14,343 nt of DNA from an uncultured Bacteroidales bacterium (lineage in GTDB: Bacteria; Bacteroidota; Bacteroidia; Bacteroidales; UBA932). Both the position numbers and the translations under genes were made by a program. The notes under the pieces are model-generated. The model searched no databases. It saw only the letters and a list, made by a program, of their open reading frames with translations, and had not been told where the DNA came from. The stretch spans positions 1 through 14,343 of the forward strand of contig CABQAB010000018.1 in the NCBI GenBank assembly GCA_902461985.1. Direction: 5' to 3'. Below, piece by piece: positions 1 to 7,180 of this stretch (positions are counted from its first letter, which is position 1; the number at the start of each line of letters is the position of its first letter).

Positions 1-21
1 GGTCCTCTAATTGAATTTGTT

Positions 22-336
22 ATGAATAGAATTAAAAAAGGTGACACCGTTTATGTGAATGCCGGTAACGACAAAGGCAAGACCGGCAAGGTGCTCGAAG
101 TGATCACGGCAAAGAACCGTGCCATCGTAGAGGGCGTCAACTTGGTTTCAAAACACACCAAACCAAATGCAAAGAATCCTCAGGGAGGAATCGTTAAACA
201 GGAAGCGGGAATCCATATTTCCAACCTTCAGCTGATTGACCCTGTAAAGGGCGGTCCAACAAGAGTCGGCTTCAAGATCAAGGAGGACGGCAAGAAGGTC
301 AGAGTTTCCAAAAAATCAGGTGAGGAGATTAAGTAA
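22..336 (+). CDS. rplX: 50S ribosomal protein L24 (uL24)
   Basis: This is a 104-residue protein of normal family length. L24 binds 23S rRNA early in large-subunit assembly and ends up near the exit tunnel. The N-terminal half carries the KOW motif (about residues 4-35, [20 protein letters not shown]), followed by the family block around [17 protein letters not shown]. The protein is rich in Lys and Arg, as expected for an rRNA binder. It is the first complete gene in the window; rplN would be expected just upstream. Its stop codon overlaps the rplE start by one base (TAATG), which suggests translational coupling. The leader is A/T-rich with no clear Shine-Dalgarno, usual for Bacteroidetes. 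Confidence 0.97.
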   Translation: MNRIKKGDTVYVNAGNDKGKTGKVLEVITAKNRAIVEGVNLVSKHTKPNAKNPQGGIVKQEAGIHISNLQLIDPVKGGPTRVGFKIKEDGKKVRVSKKSGEEIK

Positions 337-932
337 TGGCAAAGAAACAGGCAGCTGCACCGGCAGCACAGACAACTCCTGCAGGATATGTACCTGCACT
401 TAAGAAACTCTATAAGGAAGAAATCGTAGCGAAACTTCAGAAGCAGTTCGGATACTCTTCAGTCATGCAGGTTCCGAAACTTGAGAAAATTACCATCAAT
501 GAGGGTATCGGTGCCGCAACAGGTGACAAGAATCTCATTGACGTGGCTCAGAAGGAACTCACAGCCATCACTGGCCAGAAAGCAGTCGTTACCGCTTCCA
601 GAAAGGATATTTCCAACTTCAAGCTCCGTAAGGGCATGTCAATAGGAACGAAGGTCACCCTCCGCGACGTGAAGATGTATGAGTTCCTTGAGAGACTCAT
701 CCGTATCTCTCTTCCGCGTATCCGTGACTTCAACGGAATTTCCGAGAAGATGGACGGCAAGGGCAACTACACTCTCGGCATCAAGGAGCAGATTATATTC
801 CCTGAAATCGACATCGACAAGATTTCGAAGATTCTCGGAATGGAAATCACTTTCGTAACCACGGCCAAGACTGACGAAGAGGCTTACGCGCTTCTTTCCG
901 CATTCGGTCTGCCTTTCAAGAAAAACAAATAA
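336..932 (+). CDS. rplE: 50S ribosomal protein L5 (uL5) with N-terminal extension
   Basis: L5 is part of the central protuberance of the large subunit, where it contacts 5S rRNA and P-site tRNA. The 198 residues include the conserved blocks [18 protein letters not shown] (about 42-59), [23 protein letters not shown] (about 78-100), [10 protein letters not shown] and [17 protein letters not shown]. The family is usually about 180 residues; the excess is an Ala/Pro/Gln-rich N-terminal stretch (about residues 2-18) ahead of the usual start of the domain. The ATG is supported by its 1-nt overlap with the rplX stop, and the next in-frame Met (SVMQVP) would remove conserved sequence. In E. coli this gene carries the S8 operator that controls the spc operon; I could not identify such a site here. 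Confidence 0.97.
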   Translation: MAKKQAAAPAAQTTPAGYVPALKKLYKEEIVAKLQKQFGYSSVMQVPKLEKITINEGIGAATGDKNLIDVAQKELTAITGQKAVVTASRKDISNFKLRKGMSIGTKVTLRDVKMYEFLERLIRISLPRIRDFNGISEKMDGKGNYTLGIKEQIIFPEIDIDKISKILGMEITFVTTAKTDEEAYALLSAFGLPFKKNK

Positions 933-945
933 ACATTTTGACAAT

Positions 946-1215
946 ATGGCAAAAGAATCAATGAAAGCCCGCGAAGTGAAACGCGCGAAATTGGTTGCTA
1001 AGTACGCCGAGAAGAGAAAGGCACTCAAAGAGGCTGGTGACTGGGCTGCTCTTGACAAGCTCCCGAAGAACTCAAGCCCATGCCGTATGCATAACCGCTG
1101 CTCTCTCACCGGAAGACCGAAAGGTTATATGAGGATGTTCGGCATCAGCCGTATCCAGTTCCGTGAAATGGCGAGCAAGGGCCTCATCCCGGGCGTCAGG
1201 AAGGCAAGCTGGTAA
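946..1215 (+). CDS. rpsN: 30S ribosomal protein S14 (uS14), long zinc-free form
   Basis: S14 sits in the head of the small subunit and binds 16S rRNA near the A and P sites. The 89-residue length and the block [19 protein letters not shown] mark the long form of S14, which lacks the CxxC...CxxC zinc ribbon of the short (about 61-residue) form. The C-terminal [11 protein letters not shown] is the family signature. Two cysteines remain (C46 and C52, in [10 protein letters not shown]), too few and wrongly spaced for the classical four-Cys site. The gene lies 13 nt after rplE and 81 nt before rpsH, the longest gap in the operon. Confidence 0.97.
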   Translation: MAKESMKAREVKRAKLVAKYAEKRKALKEAGDWAALDKLPKNSSPCRMHNRCSLTGRPKGYMRMFGISRIQFREMASKGLIPGVRKASW

Positions 1216-1247
1216 GACTTTATCATTACATTATATTATTAACAATC

Positions 1248-1278
1248 GGATATCGGGCGTCAGCTGACGTCGCAATCC
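1248..1278 (+). promoter_or_regulatory. Imperfect hairpin with 12-bp palindrome between rpsN and rpsH
   Basis: The perfect palindrome CGTCAGCTGACG lies at 1258-1269. Flanking bases extend it into a longer imperfect hairpin: GGAT at 1248-1251 can pair with ATCC at 1275-1278, with a few pairs and bulges between. It sits in the only long gap of the ribosomal operon and ends 18 nt before the rpsH start codon. A structured leader there could affect rpsH translation or mRNA processing; that role is inference. No T-run follows, so it is not an intrinsic terminator. Confidence 0.4.
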
Positions 1279-1296
1279 ACAAAAAAGGATTAAAAA

Positions 1297-1692
1297 ATGA
1301 CTGATCCAATTGCAGATTATCTTACAAGGGTCCGCAATGCCTATGCAGTAGGCAAGAAGATTGTCGAGGTTCCGTCTTCCAAGATGAAACTCGCAATCAC
1401 GAAGATCCTTTGCGAGAAAGGTTACATCCTCAGCTACAAGGTAGTTGAAGGAACTCCTTTCAACACTATCAAAATCGCTCTGAAGTATCATCCTCAGACC
1501 AGGACCGCAGCAATCAAATGCATTGAGCGTGTTTCAAAACCGGGTCTCAGAAGGTACACGGACGTAGAGAACCTTCCGCGTGTTCTCAACGGACTCGGAA
1601 TCGCGATTATCTCTTCTTCAAAGGGTATAATCACTGACAAGGAGGCCAAGGAACTGAATGTCGGAGGCGAGGTTCTGTGCTATGTTTATTAA
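1297..1692 (+). CDS. rpsH: 30S ribosomal protein S8 (uS8)
   Basis: S8 is a primary binder of 16S rRNA (central domain, helix 21) and in E. coli is also the translational repressor of the spc operon. The 131 residues start with the family block MTDPIADYLTRVRNAYAVGK, and the C-terminal half contains the RNA-binding signature GLGIAIISSSKGIITDKEAKE and ends GGEVLCYVY. Length matches the family. The leader AAAAAAGGATTAAAAA holds only a weak GGA. It follows the 81-nt gap with the hairpin at 1248-1278, which makes this start the most likely one in the operon to have its own control. Confidence 0.97.
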   Translation: MTDPIADYLTRVRNAYAVGKKIVEVPSSKMKLAITKILCEKGYILSYKVVEGTPFNTIKIALKYHPQTRTAAIKCIERVSKPGLRRYTDVENLPRVLNGLGIAIISSSKGIITDKEAKELNVGGEVLCYVY

Positions 1693-1710
1693 TCTAAAAA
1701 CTATCGAATA

Positions 1711-2271
1711 ATGTCAAGAATTGGTAAATTGCCTGTACACCTTCCAGCCGGAGTGACTGTTGAAGTCGCTGCCGGAAACGTGGTCAAGGTTAAAGGACCT
1801 CTCGGACAGCTGAGCCAGAAGGTGGATTCTGCCATCACTGTCACCGTTGAGGACAATGTCGTTAAATTGACTCGTCCGACTGATCTCCCGCGCCACCGCT
1901 CTCTCCACGGTCTTTACCGTGCACTCATCCACAACATGGTTGTAGGTGTGTCTGAGGGTTATACTGTCAAGCAGGAACTCGTCGGAGTCGGTTACCGTGT
2001 AGACGTAGCAGGACAGATGCTTGTTTTCGCTCTCGGTTTCTCACATGAAATTCACATGATGCTTCCTGCCGAAATCAAGGCAGAGGCTGAACCTGTAAAG
2101 AAAGGTGCCAATCCGGTGCTCGTTCTCAAGAGCTGTGACAAGCAGCTTCTCGGAGAGGTCGCTGCGAAGATCCGCTCATTCCGCAAGCCGGAACCGTACA
2201 AGGGTAAGGGTATCAAGTTCGTAGGTGAGCAGCTCCGTCGCAAGGCAGGTAAGTCAGCAGGCGCTAAATAA
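1711..2271 (+). CDS. rplF: 50S ribosomal protein L6 (uL6)
   Basis: L6 lies near the factor-binding region of the large subunit and binds 23S rRNA around the sarcin-ricin loop. The 186-residue protein has the two tandem alpha/beta domains of the family: MSRIGKLPVHLPAGVTVEV opens the first (about 1-80) and YTVKQELVGVGYRVDVAGQ opens the second. The C-terminal signature RKPEPYKGKGIKFVGEQLRRKAGKSA is intact. It starts 18 nt after rpsH behind an A-rich leader without a Shine-Dalgarno and ends 14 nt before rplR. Confidence 0.97.
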   Translation: MSRIGKLPVHLPAGVTVEVAAGNVVKVKGPLGQLSQKVDSAITVTVEDNVVKLTRPTDLPRHRSLHGLYRALIHNMVVGVSEGYTVKQELVGVGYRVDVAGQMLVFALGFSHEIHMMLPAEIKAEAEPVKKGANPVLVLKSCDKQLLGEVAAKIRSFRKPEPYKGKGIKFVGEQLRRKAGKSAGAK

Positions 2272-2272
2272 T

Positions 2273-2277
2273 GGAGG
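2273..2277 (+). promoter_or_regulatory. Strong Shine-Dalgarno site of rplR
   Basis: GGAGG ends 8 nt before the rplR ATG at 2286, the ideal spacing for pairing with the 16S rRNA 3' end. Most genes in this window lack such a site. It confirms the rplR start. Confidence 0.7.
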
Positions 2278-2285
2278 ACTAAGTT

Positions 2286-2648
2286 ATGGCATTGAATAAA
2301 ATTGAAAGAAGAAAAAGAATTCACTACCGTATCCGCAAGGTCGTCAATGGTACTGCTGAAAGACCGCGTCTGGTTGTGTTCAGAAGCAACAAGCAGATCT
2401 ATGCGCAGGTTATAGATGACATCAAGGGTGTTACTCTCGCCGCTGCTGCATCCAACGACAAGGAGCTTGTCGTAGACTGCAAAGGCAAGACAGGAATTGA
2501 GGCTGCTGCACTCGTGGGCAAGAAACTTGCCGAGCGTGCGCTCGCCAAAGGCATCACCACTGTCTCATTCGACCGCGGAGGCTACCTTTATCACGGTAGA
2601 GTTAAAAGTTTGGCAGATGGCGCGCGTGAAGGCGGCCTCGTATTCTAA
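2286..2648 (+). CDS. rplR: 50S ribosomal protein L18 (uL18)
   Basis: L18 binds 5S rRNA together with L5 and helps anchor it in the central protuberance. The 120 residues show the basic N-terminal tail ([25 protein letters not shown]), the [18 protein letters not shown] strand block and the C-terminal signature [28 protein letters not shown]. Length is normal. The start at 2286 is fixed by a GGAGG 8 nt upstream. It is 11 nt from rpsE, so the two are almost certainly co-transcribed. Confidence 0.97.
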   Translation: MALNKIERRKRIHYRIRKVVNGTAERPRLVVFRSNKQIYAQVIDDIKGVTLAAAASNDKELVVDCKGKTGIEAAALVGKKLAERALAKGITTVSFDRGGYLYHGRVKSLADGAREGGLVF

Positions 2649-2659
2649 AAGTAAAGACT

Positions 2660-3178
2660 ATGGCAAATACAAATGTTAAGAAAGTAAAGACATCTGACCT
2701 TGAGCTCAAGGACAGACTTGTTGCCATCCAGAGAGTAACCAAGGTTACCAAGGGTGGTCGTCACTTCAGCTTTGCAGCCATTGTTGTAGTTGGTGACGAG
2801 AACGGCGTTGTAGGTTATGGTCTTGGCAAAGCCAACGAGGTTACCACTGCAATCTCAAAGGGAGTGGAAGATGCAAAGAAGAACCTTGTCAAGGTTCCTG
2901 TCCTCAACCACACTATCCCTCATGAGCAGGAGGCTAAGTTCGGCGGTGCGCGTGTGTTCATGAAGCCTGCGGCTCCGGGTACCGGAGTGAAGGCCGGCGG
3001 TGCTATGCGTGTCGTTTTCGATTCAGTGGGAGTACACAATGTGCTTGCTAAATCAAAAGGCTCATCAAACCCTCACAACCTTGTGAAAGCTACTGTCGCA
3101 GCTCTTACCGAGATGCGTGACGCTTACACCATTGCAGGTCTCCGCGGTATTCCGATGAGTAGAGTATTTAAAGGTTAA
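2660..3178 (+). CDS. rpsE: 30S ribosomal protein S5 (uS5)
   Basis: S5 lies at the mRNA entry channel with S3 and S4 and contributes to decoding accuracy and mRNA unwinding. The 172-residue protein has the N-terminal double-stranded RNA-binding-like domain (about residues 14-80, [21 protein letters not shown] and [20 protein letters not shown]) and the C-terminal domain with [39 protein letters not shown]. It follows rplR by 11 nt with an A-rich leader and is followed by rpmD after 13 nt, the usual rplR-rpsE-rpmD order. Confidence 0.97.
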   Translation: MANTNVKKVKTSDLELKDRLVAIQRVTKVTKGGRHFSFAAIVVVGDENGVVGYGLGKANEVTTAISKGVEDAKKNLVKVPVLNHTIPHEQEAKFGGARVFMKPAAPGTGVKAGGAMRVVFDSVGVHNVLAKSKGSSNPHNLVKATVAALTEMRDAYTIAGLRGIPMSRVFKG

Positions 3179-3183
3179 GGAGG
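3179..3183 (+). promoter_or_regulatory. Strong Shine-Dalgarno site of rpmD
   Basis: AAGGAGG spans the end of rpsE and the short gap after it; GGAGG ends 8 nt before the rpmD ATG at 3192. It fixes the rpmD start and is one of only three clear sites of this kind in the operon. Confidence 0.7.
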
Positions 3184-3191
3184 CTCGAATT

Positions 3192-3374
3192 ATGGCAAAA
3201 GTTAAAATCACCCAGATCAAGAGCAGAAGTGGTGCTACCAAGAGGCAGATTGCAAATCTTGCTTCTCTCGGAATCCACAGAATCCACCAGAGCGTAGAAA
3301 TAGAGCTCAATCCCGTAAACAAGGGAATGCTTGACAAAGTTCTCCATCTGGTAACCGTCGAAGAAGTTAAATAA
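3192..3374 (+). CDS. rpmD: 50S ribosomal protein L30 (uL30)
   Basis: This is a 60-residue protein of the short bacterial L30 type, a small component of the large subunit that binds 23S rRNA. The core family pattern is visible: KVKITQIKSRSGATKRQIANL followed by LGIHRIHQSVEIE and the C-terminal helix/strand GMLDKVLHLVTVEEV. The start is set by an upstream GGAGG at 8-nt spacing. It lies between rpsE (13 nt) and rplO (14 nt), its usual place in the spc operon. Confidence 0.96.
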   Translation: MAKVKITQIKSRSGATKRQIANLASLGIHRIHQSVEIELNPVNKGMLDKVLHLVTVEEVK

Positions 3375-3379
3375 GGAGG
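3375..3379 (+). promoter_or_regulatory. Strong Shine-Dalgarno site of rplO
   Basis: TAAGGAGGG directly follows the rpmD stop codon, and GGAGG ends 9 nt before the rplO ATG at 3389. It fixes the rplO start. Confidence 0.7.
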
Positions 3380-3388
3380 GACAGAACT

Positions 3389-3838
3389 ATGAAATTGAAT
3401 AATTTGACACCTGCAGCAGGTTCCAGAGGCAGGGAGAAAAGAATCGGTCGTGGTGAGGGTTCCGGTCACGGCGGCACGTCCACCCGTGGTCACAAAGGAG
3501 CTCAGGCCCGTTCCGGTTACTCACGCAAGACTGGATTTGAAGGCGGTCAGATGCCTATTCAGAGACGTCTTCCGAAATTCGGATTCAACAATCCTAACCG
3601 TGTTGAGTACAAGGCTATCAATATTGACGTAATCGAGGCAATCGCAACTGCGAACAATATCAGTGAAATCAATCTTGATACTCTCATCGCTGCCGGATAC
3701 GCAGGAAGAAACGACCTCGTGAAGATTCTCGGAAACGGCAGTCTCACCAAGGCTGTTGAAGTGACAGCTAATGCATTTTCCAAAACTGCCGCAGCCAAAA
3801 TCGAGGCAGCAGGCGGAAAAGTTAATACAATCGAATAA
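3389..3838 (+). CDS. rplO: 50S ribosomal protein L15 (uL15)
   Basis: L15 is a late-assembly protein that threads a long Gly/Arg-rich extension into 23S rRNA. The 149 residues begin with the family hallmark LNNLTPAAGSRGREKRIGRG and GSGHGGTSTRGHKGAQAR, then GFEGGQMPIQRRLPKFGF, and finish with the globular C-terminal domain ending IEAAGGKVNTIE. The length is normal. Its TAA stop overlaps the secY ATG by one base (TAATG), suggesting that translation of the translocase subunit is coupled to that of L15. Confidence 0.97.
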   Translation: MKLNNLTPAAGSRGREKRIGRGEGSGHGGTSTRGHKGAQARSGYSRKTGFEGGQMPIQRRLPKFGFNNPNRVEYKAINIDVIEAIATANNISEINLDTLIAAGYAGRNDLVKILGNGSLTKAVEVTANAFSKTAAAKIEAAGGKVNTIE

Positions 3839-5175
3839 TGAAGAAGTTCATTCAGACAATCAAGAATATCTTCAAGATTGAGGAGCTCAGGAAAAGGATA
3901 GGTTACACTCTCCTTCTCCTGCTTGTCTATCGCCTCGGCAGCTTTATCGTGCTGCCGGGCATTGACGGTTCCCAGCTCGCCCAAATGAAGGAGTTCTCTC
4001 AGGAAGGTCTTGTAGGCCTCCTCGACATGTTCTCAGGCGGTGCGTTCGGAAACGCCTCAATCTTTGCGCTGGGCGTGATGCCGTACATCTCGGCGTCCAT
4101 CGTTATCCAGCTTCTTGGTGTTTTCGTCCCTTACTTCCGCAAACTGCAGTTGGAGGGCGAAAGCGGACGCAGGAAGATGAATCAGTACACCAGGTATCTG
4201 ACCATCCTGATTCTATGTATCCAGGGTCCTGCCTACATGGCTGCTTTGCACCAGCAGATTCCTGCGAGTGCATTTGTAGCCGTAAACCAGCTCGGCTGGT
4301 CGAACTTCTGGTTCAATCTCGTTTCCACTCTCATCCTCATCGGCGGTACGATGTTCGTGATGTGGCTTGGAGAAAGGATTACTGACCGCGGAATCGGCAA
4401 CGGTGTGTCCCTCATCATCATGGTGGGTATCATCGCCCGTCTTCCTTTCGCGCTCGCAGCTGAAGTCACCGCAAAACTCAGCACGTCTGTAGGTGGTGCG
4501 GTCCTTCTCATTTTCGAGCTGGTCGTTCTCTTCTTCGTGTTCATCGCGGCTATCGCTCTTGTCCAGGCTGTCAGGAAAGTTCCTGTTCAGTATGCGAAGA
4601 GGGTTGTCGGAAACAAACAGTACGGCGGCGTACGCCAGTATATACCTATGAAGATCAACGCAGCCGGTGTGATGCCTATCATCTTCGCCCAGGCTCTTAT
4701 GCTCTTCCCGCTCATTTTCTCAAGGTTCGATGCAACCAGAGGACTTGCAGCTGCGTTCAACGACTACACAGGAGTATGGTATAATCTGGTCTTCGCGATT
4801 CTCGTCATTCTTTTCACATATTTCTACACTGCAGTCACGGTCAATCCGACCATGATGGCGGAGGATATGCGCAAGAACGGCGGATTCATCCCGGGAGTCA
4901 AGCCGGGCAAGAAAACCGTTGAGTATCTCGATGCAGTAATGTCTCGCGTTACTCTTCCGGGTTCAATTTTCCTTGCCTTGATTTCAATTCTCCCGGCTTT
5001 GGCAATCTTGCTCGGAGTCAACAACAGGTTCGCAAGTTTCTACGGCGGTACATCGCTCCTGATTCTTGTCGGAGTTGTCCTTGATACTCTCCAGCAGATT
5101 GAAAGCTATCTTTTGATGCGTCATTATGACGGATTGATGAAGACCGGTCGTCTGAAAGGGCGTTCAGGTATGTAA
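3838..5175 (+). CDS. secY: Preprotein translocase subunit SecY
   Basis: SecY forms the protein-conducting channel of the Sec translocon in the inner membrane, with SecE and SecG as partners and SecA or the ribosome as motor. The 445-residue sequence has the length and about ten hydrophobic helices of the family. Recognisable blocks are the first helix (about 21-40, TLLLLLVYRLGSFIVLPGID), the plug/TM2 region (FSGGAFGNASIFALGVMPYISASIVIQLL, about 65-93), the cytosolic loop PVQYAKRVVG with PMKINAAGVMPIIFAQAL, and the NPTMMAEDMRKNGGFIPGVKPGK loop before the last helices. The start overlaps the rplO stop, which fixes it. Placement between rplO and map is the standard order. Confidence 0.98.
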   Translation: MKKFIQTIKNIFKIEELRKRIGYTLLLLLVYRLGSFIVLPGIDGSQLAQMKEFSQEGLVGLLDMFSGGAFGNASIFALGVMPYISASIVIQLLGVFVPYFRKLQLEGESGRRKMNQYTRYLTILILCIQGPAYMAALHQQIPASAFVAVNQLGWSNFWFNLVSTLILIGGTMFVMWLGERITDRGIGNGVSLIIMVGIIARLPFALAAEVTAKLSTSVGGAVLLIFELVVLFFVFIAAIALVQAVRKVPVQYAKRVVGNKQYGGVRQYIPMKINAAGVMPIIFAQALMLFPLIFSRFDATRGLAAAFNDYTGVWYNLVFAILVILFTYFYTAVTVNPTMMAEDMRKNGGFIPGVKPGKKTVEYLDAVMSRVTLPGSIFLALISILPALAILLGVNNRFASFYGGTSLLILVGVVLDTLQQIESYLLMRHYDGLMKTGRLKGRSGM

Positions 5176-5196
5176 TCTCAATACAGAAGGAAGAAG

Positions 5197-5967
5197 ATGG
5201 TAGCACCGAAAACAGAAGAGGCAATAGAACTGATGCGCGAGAACGGAATACTCGTTTCCCGCACATTGGCCGAAGTCGGAAAGATCGTCGCCCCCGGAGT
5301 CACGACTCTTGAGTTGAACAGGGTGGCGGAGACTTTCATCAGAGACCACGGCGCAGTTCCGAGTTTCCTCGGATATGACGGTTTCCCCGCAGCTTTGTGT
5401 ATGTCTGTAAATGATGTCGTAGTACACGGATTCCCGTCCGGTTACGTCCTCAAGGAGGGTGACATCGTTTCAGTGGACTGCGGTACCTACTACAAGGGAT
5501 ATAACGGCGACTCTGCATACACTTTCCCTGTCGGGGAAGTGGATGCGGAGACTGCCAGACTCCTTGAGGTCACCAAGGCATCGCTCTACAAGGGAATCGC
5601 AGAGGCTGTAGACGGGGCTCGCATAGGCGACATCGGACACGCGGTACAGTCGTATGCCGAATCATTCGGATTCTCCGTTGTCCGTGAGCTGGAAGGCCAC
5701 GGTATCGGAACAAGGATGCACGAATCCCCGGGAGTTCCCAATTACGGGAGAAGGGGTCAGGGCCCCAAGCTCCGCAACGGAATGACGATTTGCATAGAAC
5801 CTATGATCAATGCCGGAACCAAAAGTGTGTATTTGGACAAGAACGGCTGGGCTGTGCATACAGCAGATCATAAGAACTCCGCACATTTCGAGCTTACGGT
5901 TGTTGTCAGAAAGGGCCATGCTGAACAGCTGTCTACTTTCGACTACATTGAGAAACGGATTTTGTAA
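5197..5967 (+). CDS. map: Methionine aminopeptidase, type I
   Basis: This cytosolic metalloprotease removes the initiator methionine from new proteins whose second residue is small. The 256-residue pita-bread fold is complete. All five metal ligands are in place: D94 and D105 (VSVDCGTYYKGYNGD), H168 (EGHGIGTRMHESPG), E201 (MTICIEPMINAG) and E232 (SAHFELTVVV). The substrate-binding His is H77 (NDVVVHGFP). It has no N-terminal zinc-finger extension, so it is the short bacterial type. It lies 21 nt after secY, preceded by a purine-rich AGAAGGAAGAAG leader, and 18 nt before infA, linking N-terminal processing to translation genes. Confidence 0.97.
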   Translation: MVAPKTEEAIELMRENGILVSRTLAEVGKIVAPGVTTLELNRVAETFIRDHGAVPSFLGYDGFPAALCMSVNDVVVHGFPSGYVLKEGDIVSVDCGTYYKGYNGDSAYTFPVGEVDAETARLLEVTKASLYKGIAEAVDGARIGDIGHAVQSYAESFGFSVVRELEGHGIGTRMHESPGVPNYGRRGQGPKLRNGMTICIEPMINAGTKSVYLDKNGWAVHTADHKNSAHFELTVVVRKGHAEQLSTFDYIEKRIL

Positions 5968-5985
5968 ATTTTAATGTGATATTTT

Positions 5986-6204
5986 ATGCCGAAACAATCA
6001 GCAATTGAACAGGAAGGCGTTATCATCGAGACTCTGCCAAATGCTATGTTCAAGGTCGAGCTTGAGAACGGTCACGTCATCATCGCCCACATCTCCGGAA
6101 AGATGAGGATGAACTACATAAAGATTCTGCCCGGAGACAAGGTGAGAGTTGAAATGTCACCTTATGATTTGTCAAAAGGAAGAATTTCTTTCAGATATAA
6201 ATAA
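5986..6204 (+). CDS. infA: Translation initiation factor IF-1
   Basis: IF-1 is a 72-residue OB-fold protein that occupies the A site of the 30S subunit during initiation and assists IF-2 and IF-3. The sequence matches the family along its whole length: [39 protein letters not shown] and the C-terminal [23 protein letters not shown]. The leader is A/T-rich without a Shine-Dalgarno. It lies between map (18 nt) and rpmJ (11 nt), as in other Bacteroidetes. Confidence 0.97.
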   Translation: MPKQSAIEQEGVIIETLPNAMFKVELENGHVIIAHISGKMRMNYIKILPGDKVRVEMSPYDLSKGRISFRYK

Positions 6205-6215
6205 AAGCATTAGTT

Positions 6216-6332
6216 ATGAAAGTAAAAACATCCATAAAGAAGCGCAGCGAGGACTGCAAAATCGTAAAGCGTAAAGGCCGTCTTTACGTGATTTGCAAGA
6301 AGAACCCGAAGTTCAAGATGCGCCAGGGATAA
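6216..6332 (+). CDS. rpmJ: 50S ribosomal protein L36 (bL36), zinc site partly lost
   Basis: This 38-residue gene was found by direct translation from the ATG at 6216 to the TAA at 6330-6332. It starts [20 protein letters not shown] and ends [10 protein letters not shown], the full family pattern. L36 is a small 23S rRNA binder of the large subunit. In the zinc-binding form the ligands are C11, C14, C27 and H33 (E. coli numbering); here they are S11, C14, C27 and F33, so two of four are gone and zinc binding in the usual way is unlikely. It sits 11 nt after infA and 36 nt before rpsM. Confidence 0.96.
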   Translation: MKVKTSIKKRSEDCKIVKRKGRLYVICKKNPKFKMRQG

Positions 6333-6368
6333 TCACTGATTTGTTAACAATTTAAGTTTAGAATAATT

Positions 6369-6746
6369 ATGGCAAGAATAGCCGGTGTTGATTTACCTAA
6401 CAACAAAAGGGGAGAGATAGGTCTGACCTATATCTTCGGAATCGGCCGAAGCTCAGCAAGAAAAATCCTTTCTGACTTGGACATCGATTATAACATCAAG
6501 TGCGGTGACTGGAACGATGAGCAGATCGCTGGCATCCGTAGCGTAATCGCCAATGAGTACAAAATCGAAGGAGAACTCCGTTCAACCATCCAGATGAATA
6601 TCAAACGTCTCATGGATATCGGTTGCTACAGAGGAATCCGTCACCGTATCGGTCTCCCTGTGCGTGGACAGAGTACCAAGAACAACGCCCGTACGAGAAA
6701 GGGTAAGAAGAAAACTGTTGCAAACAAGAAGAAGGCAACCAAATAG
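6369..6746 (+). CDS. rpsM: 30S ribosomal protein S13 (uS13)
   Basis: S13 lies in the small-subunit head, where it contacts P-site tRNA and forms bridges to L5. The 125-residue protein opens with [26 protein letters not shown], has the helix-two-turn-helix core and the signature [27 protein letters not shown], and ends in a Lys-rich tail ([12 protein letters not shown]) that in relatives reaches toward tRNA. It is the first gene of the alpha-operon part. The 36-nt gap before it contains a 10-bp palindrome (TTGTTAACAA, 6341-6350), but I see no convincing promoter there. Confidence 0.97.
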   Translation: MARIAGVDLPNNKRGEIGLTYIFGIGRSSARKILSDLDIDYNIKCGDWNDEQIAGIRSVIANEYKIEGELRSTIQMNIKRLMDIGCYRGIRHRIGLPVRGQSTKNNARTRKGKKKTVANKKKATK

Positions 6747-6756
6747 TCGATGAATT

Positions 6757-7146
6757 ATGGCAAAGAAAACAACAACAACAAAAAAGAGAGTTGTCAAGGT
6801 TGAAGCTTGTGGCGAAGCCCATATTTCATCAACCTTCAACAATGTTATCATCTCTCTGACCAACAGCCAGGGTCAGGTGATCAGCTGGTCATCTGCAGGT
6901 AAGAGCGGATTCAGAGGTTCCAAGAAAAACACTCCTTATGCAGCCCAGGTTGCAGCCGAGGACTGTGCAAAGACAGCTTACGATCTCGGACTCCGCAAGG
7001 TCAAGGCTTACGTGAAGGGACCTGGCGCAGGCAGGGAGTCTGCGATCAGGACTATCCATGGTGCAGGAATCGAAGTGACTGAAATCATTGACGTCACTCC
7101 TATGCCGCACAACGGATGCCGACCTAAGGGCCATCGTAAAGTTTGA
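6757..7146 (+). CDS. rpsK: 30S ribosomal protein S11 (uS11)
   Basis: S11 is in the platform of the small subunit, near the E site and the mRNA exit. The 129 residues have a Lys/Thr-rich N-terminal tail, then the family core: [41 protein letters not shown] and [15 protein letters not shown]. The C-terminal signature is [18 protein letters not shown], including the Asn-Gly pair that is converted to isoaspartate in E. coli S11. The gene starts 10 nt after rpsM; length is normal. Confidence 0.97.
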   Translation: MAKKTTTTKKRVVKVEACGEAHISSTFNNVIISLTNSQGQVISWSSAGKSGFRGSKKNTPYAAQVAAEDCAKTAYDLGLRKVKAYVKGPGAGRESAIRTIHGAGIEVTEIIDVTPMPHNGCRPKGHRKV

Positions 7147-7180
7147 TTTCACTTAGTTTACAATCTAAAGAAGAATTACT

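Noticed and set aside
639..1109. Open frame of 156 codons antisense to rplE and rpsN
   Set aside because: It runs across two highly conserved ribosomal genes and has no family resemblance or start signal.
6333..6368. Possible promoter before rpsM (TAAGTTTA resembling TAnnTTTG, and palindrome TTGTTAACAA)
   Set aside because: The box misses the final G and would put transcription start nearly at the ATG. The nearest TTTG is only about 9-10 nt upstream, not at -33 spacing. The 10-bp palindrome is short and A/T-rich, so chance is likely.
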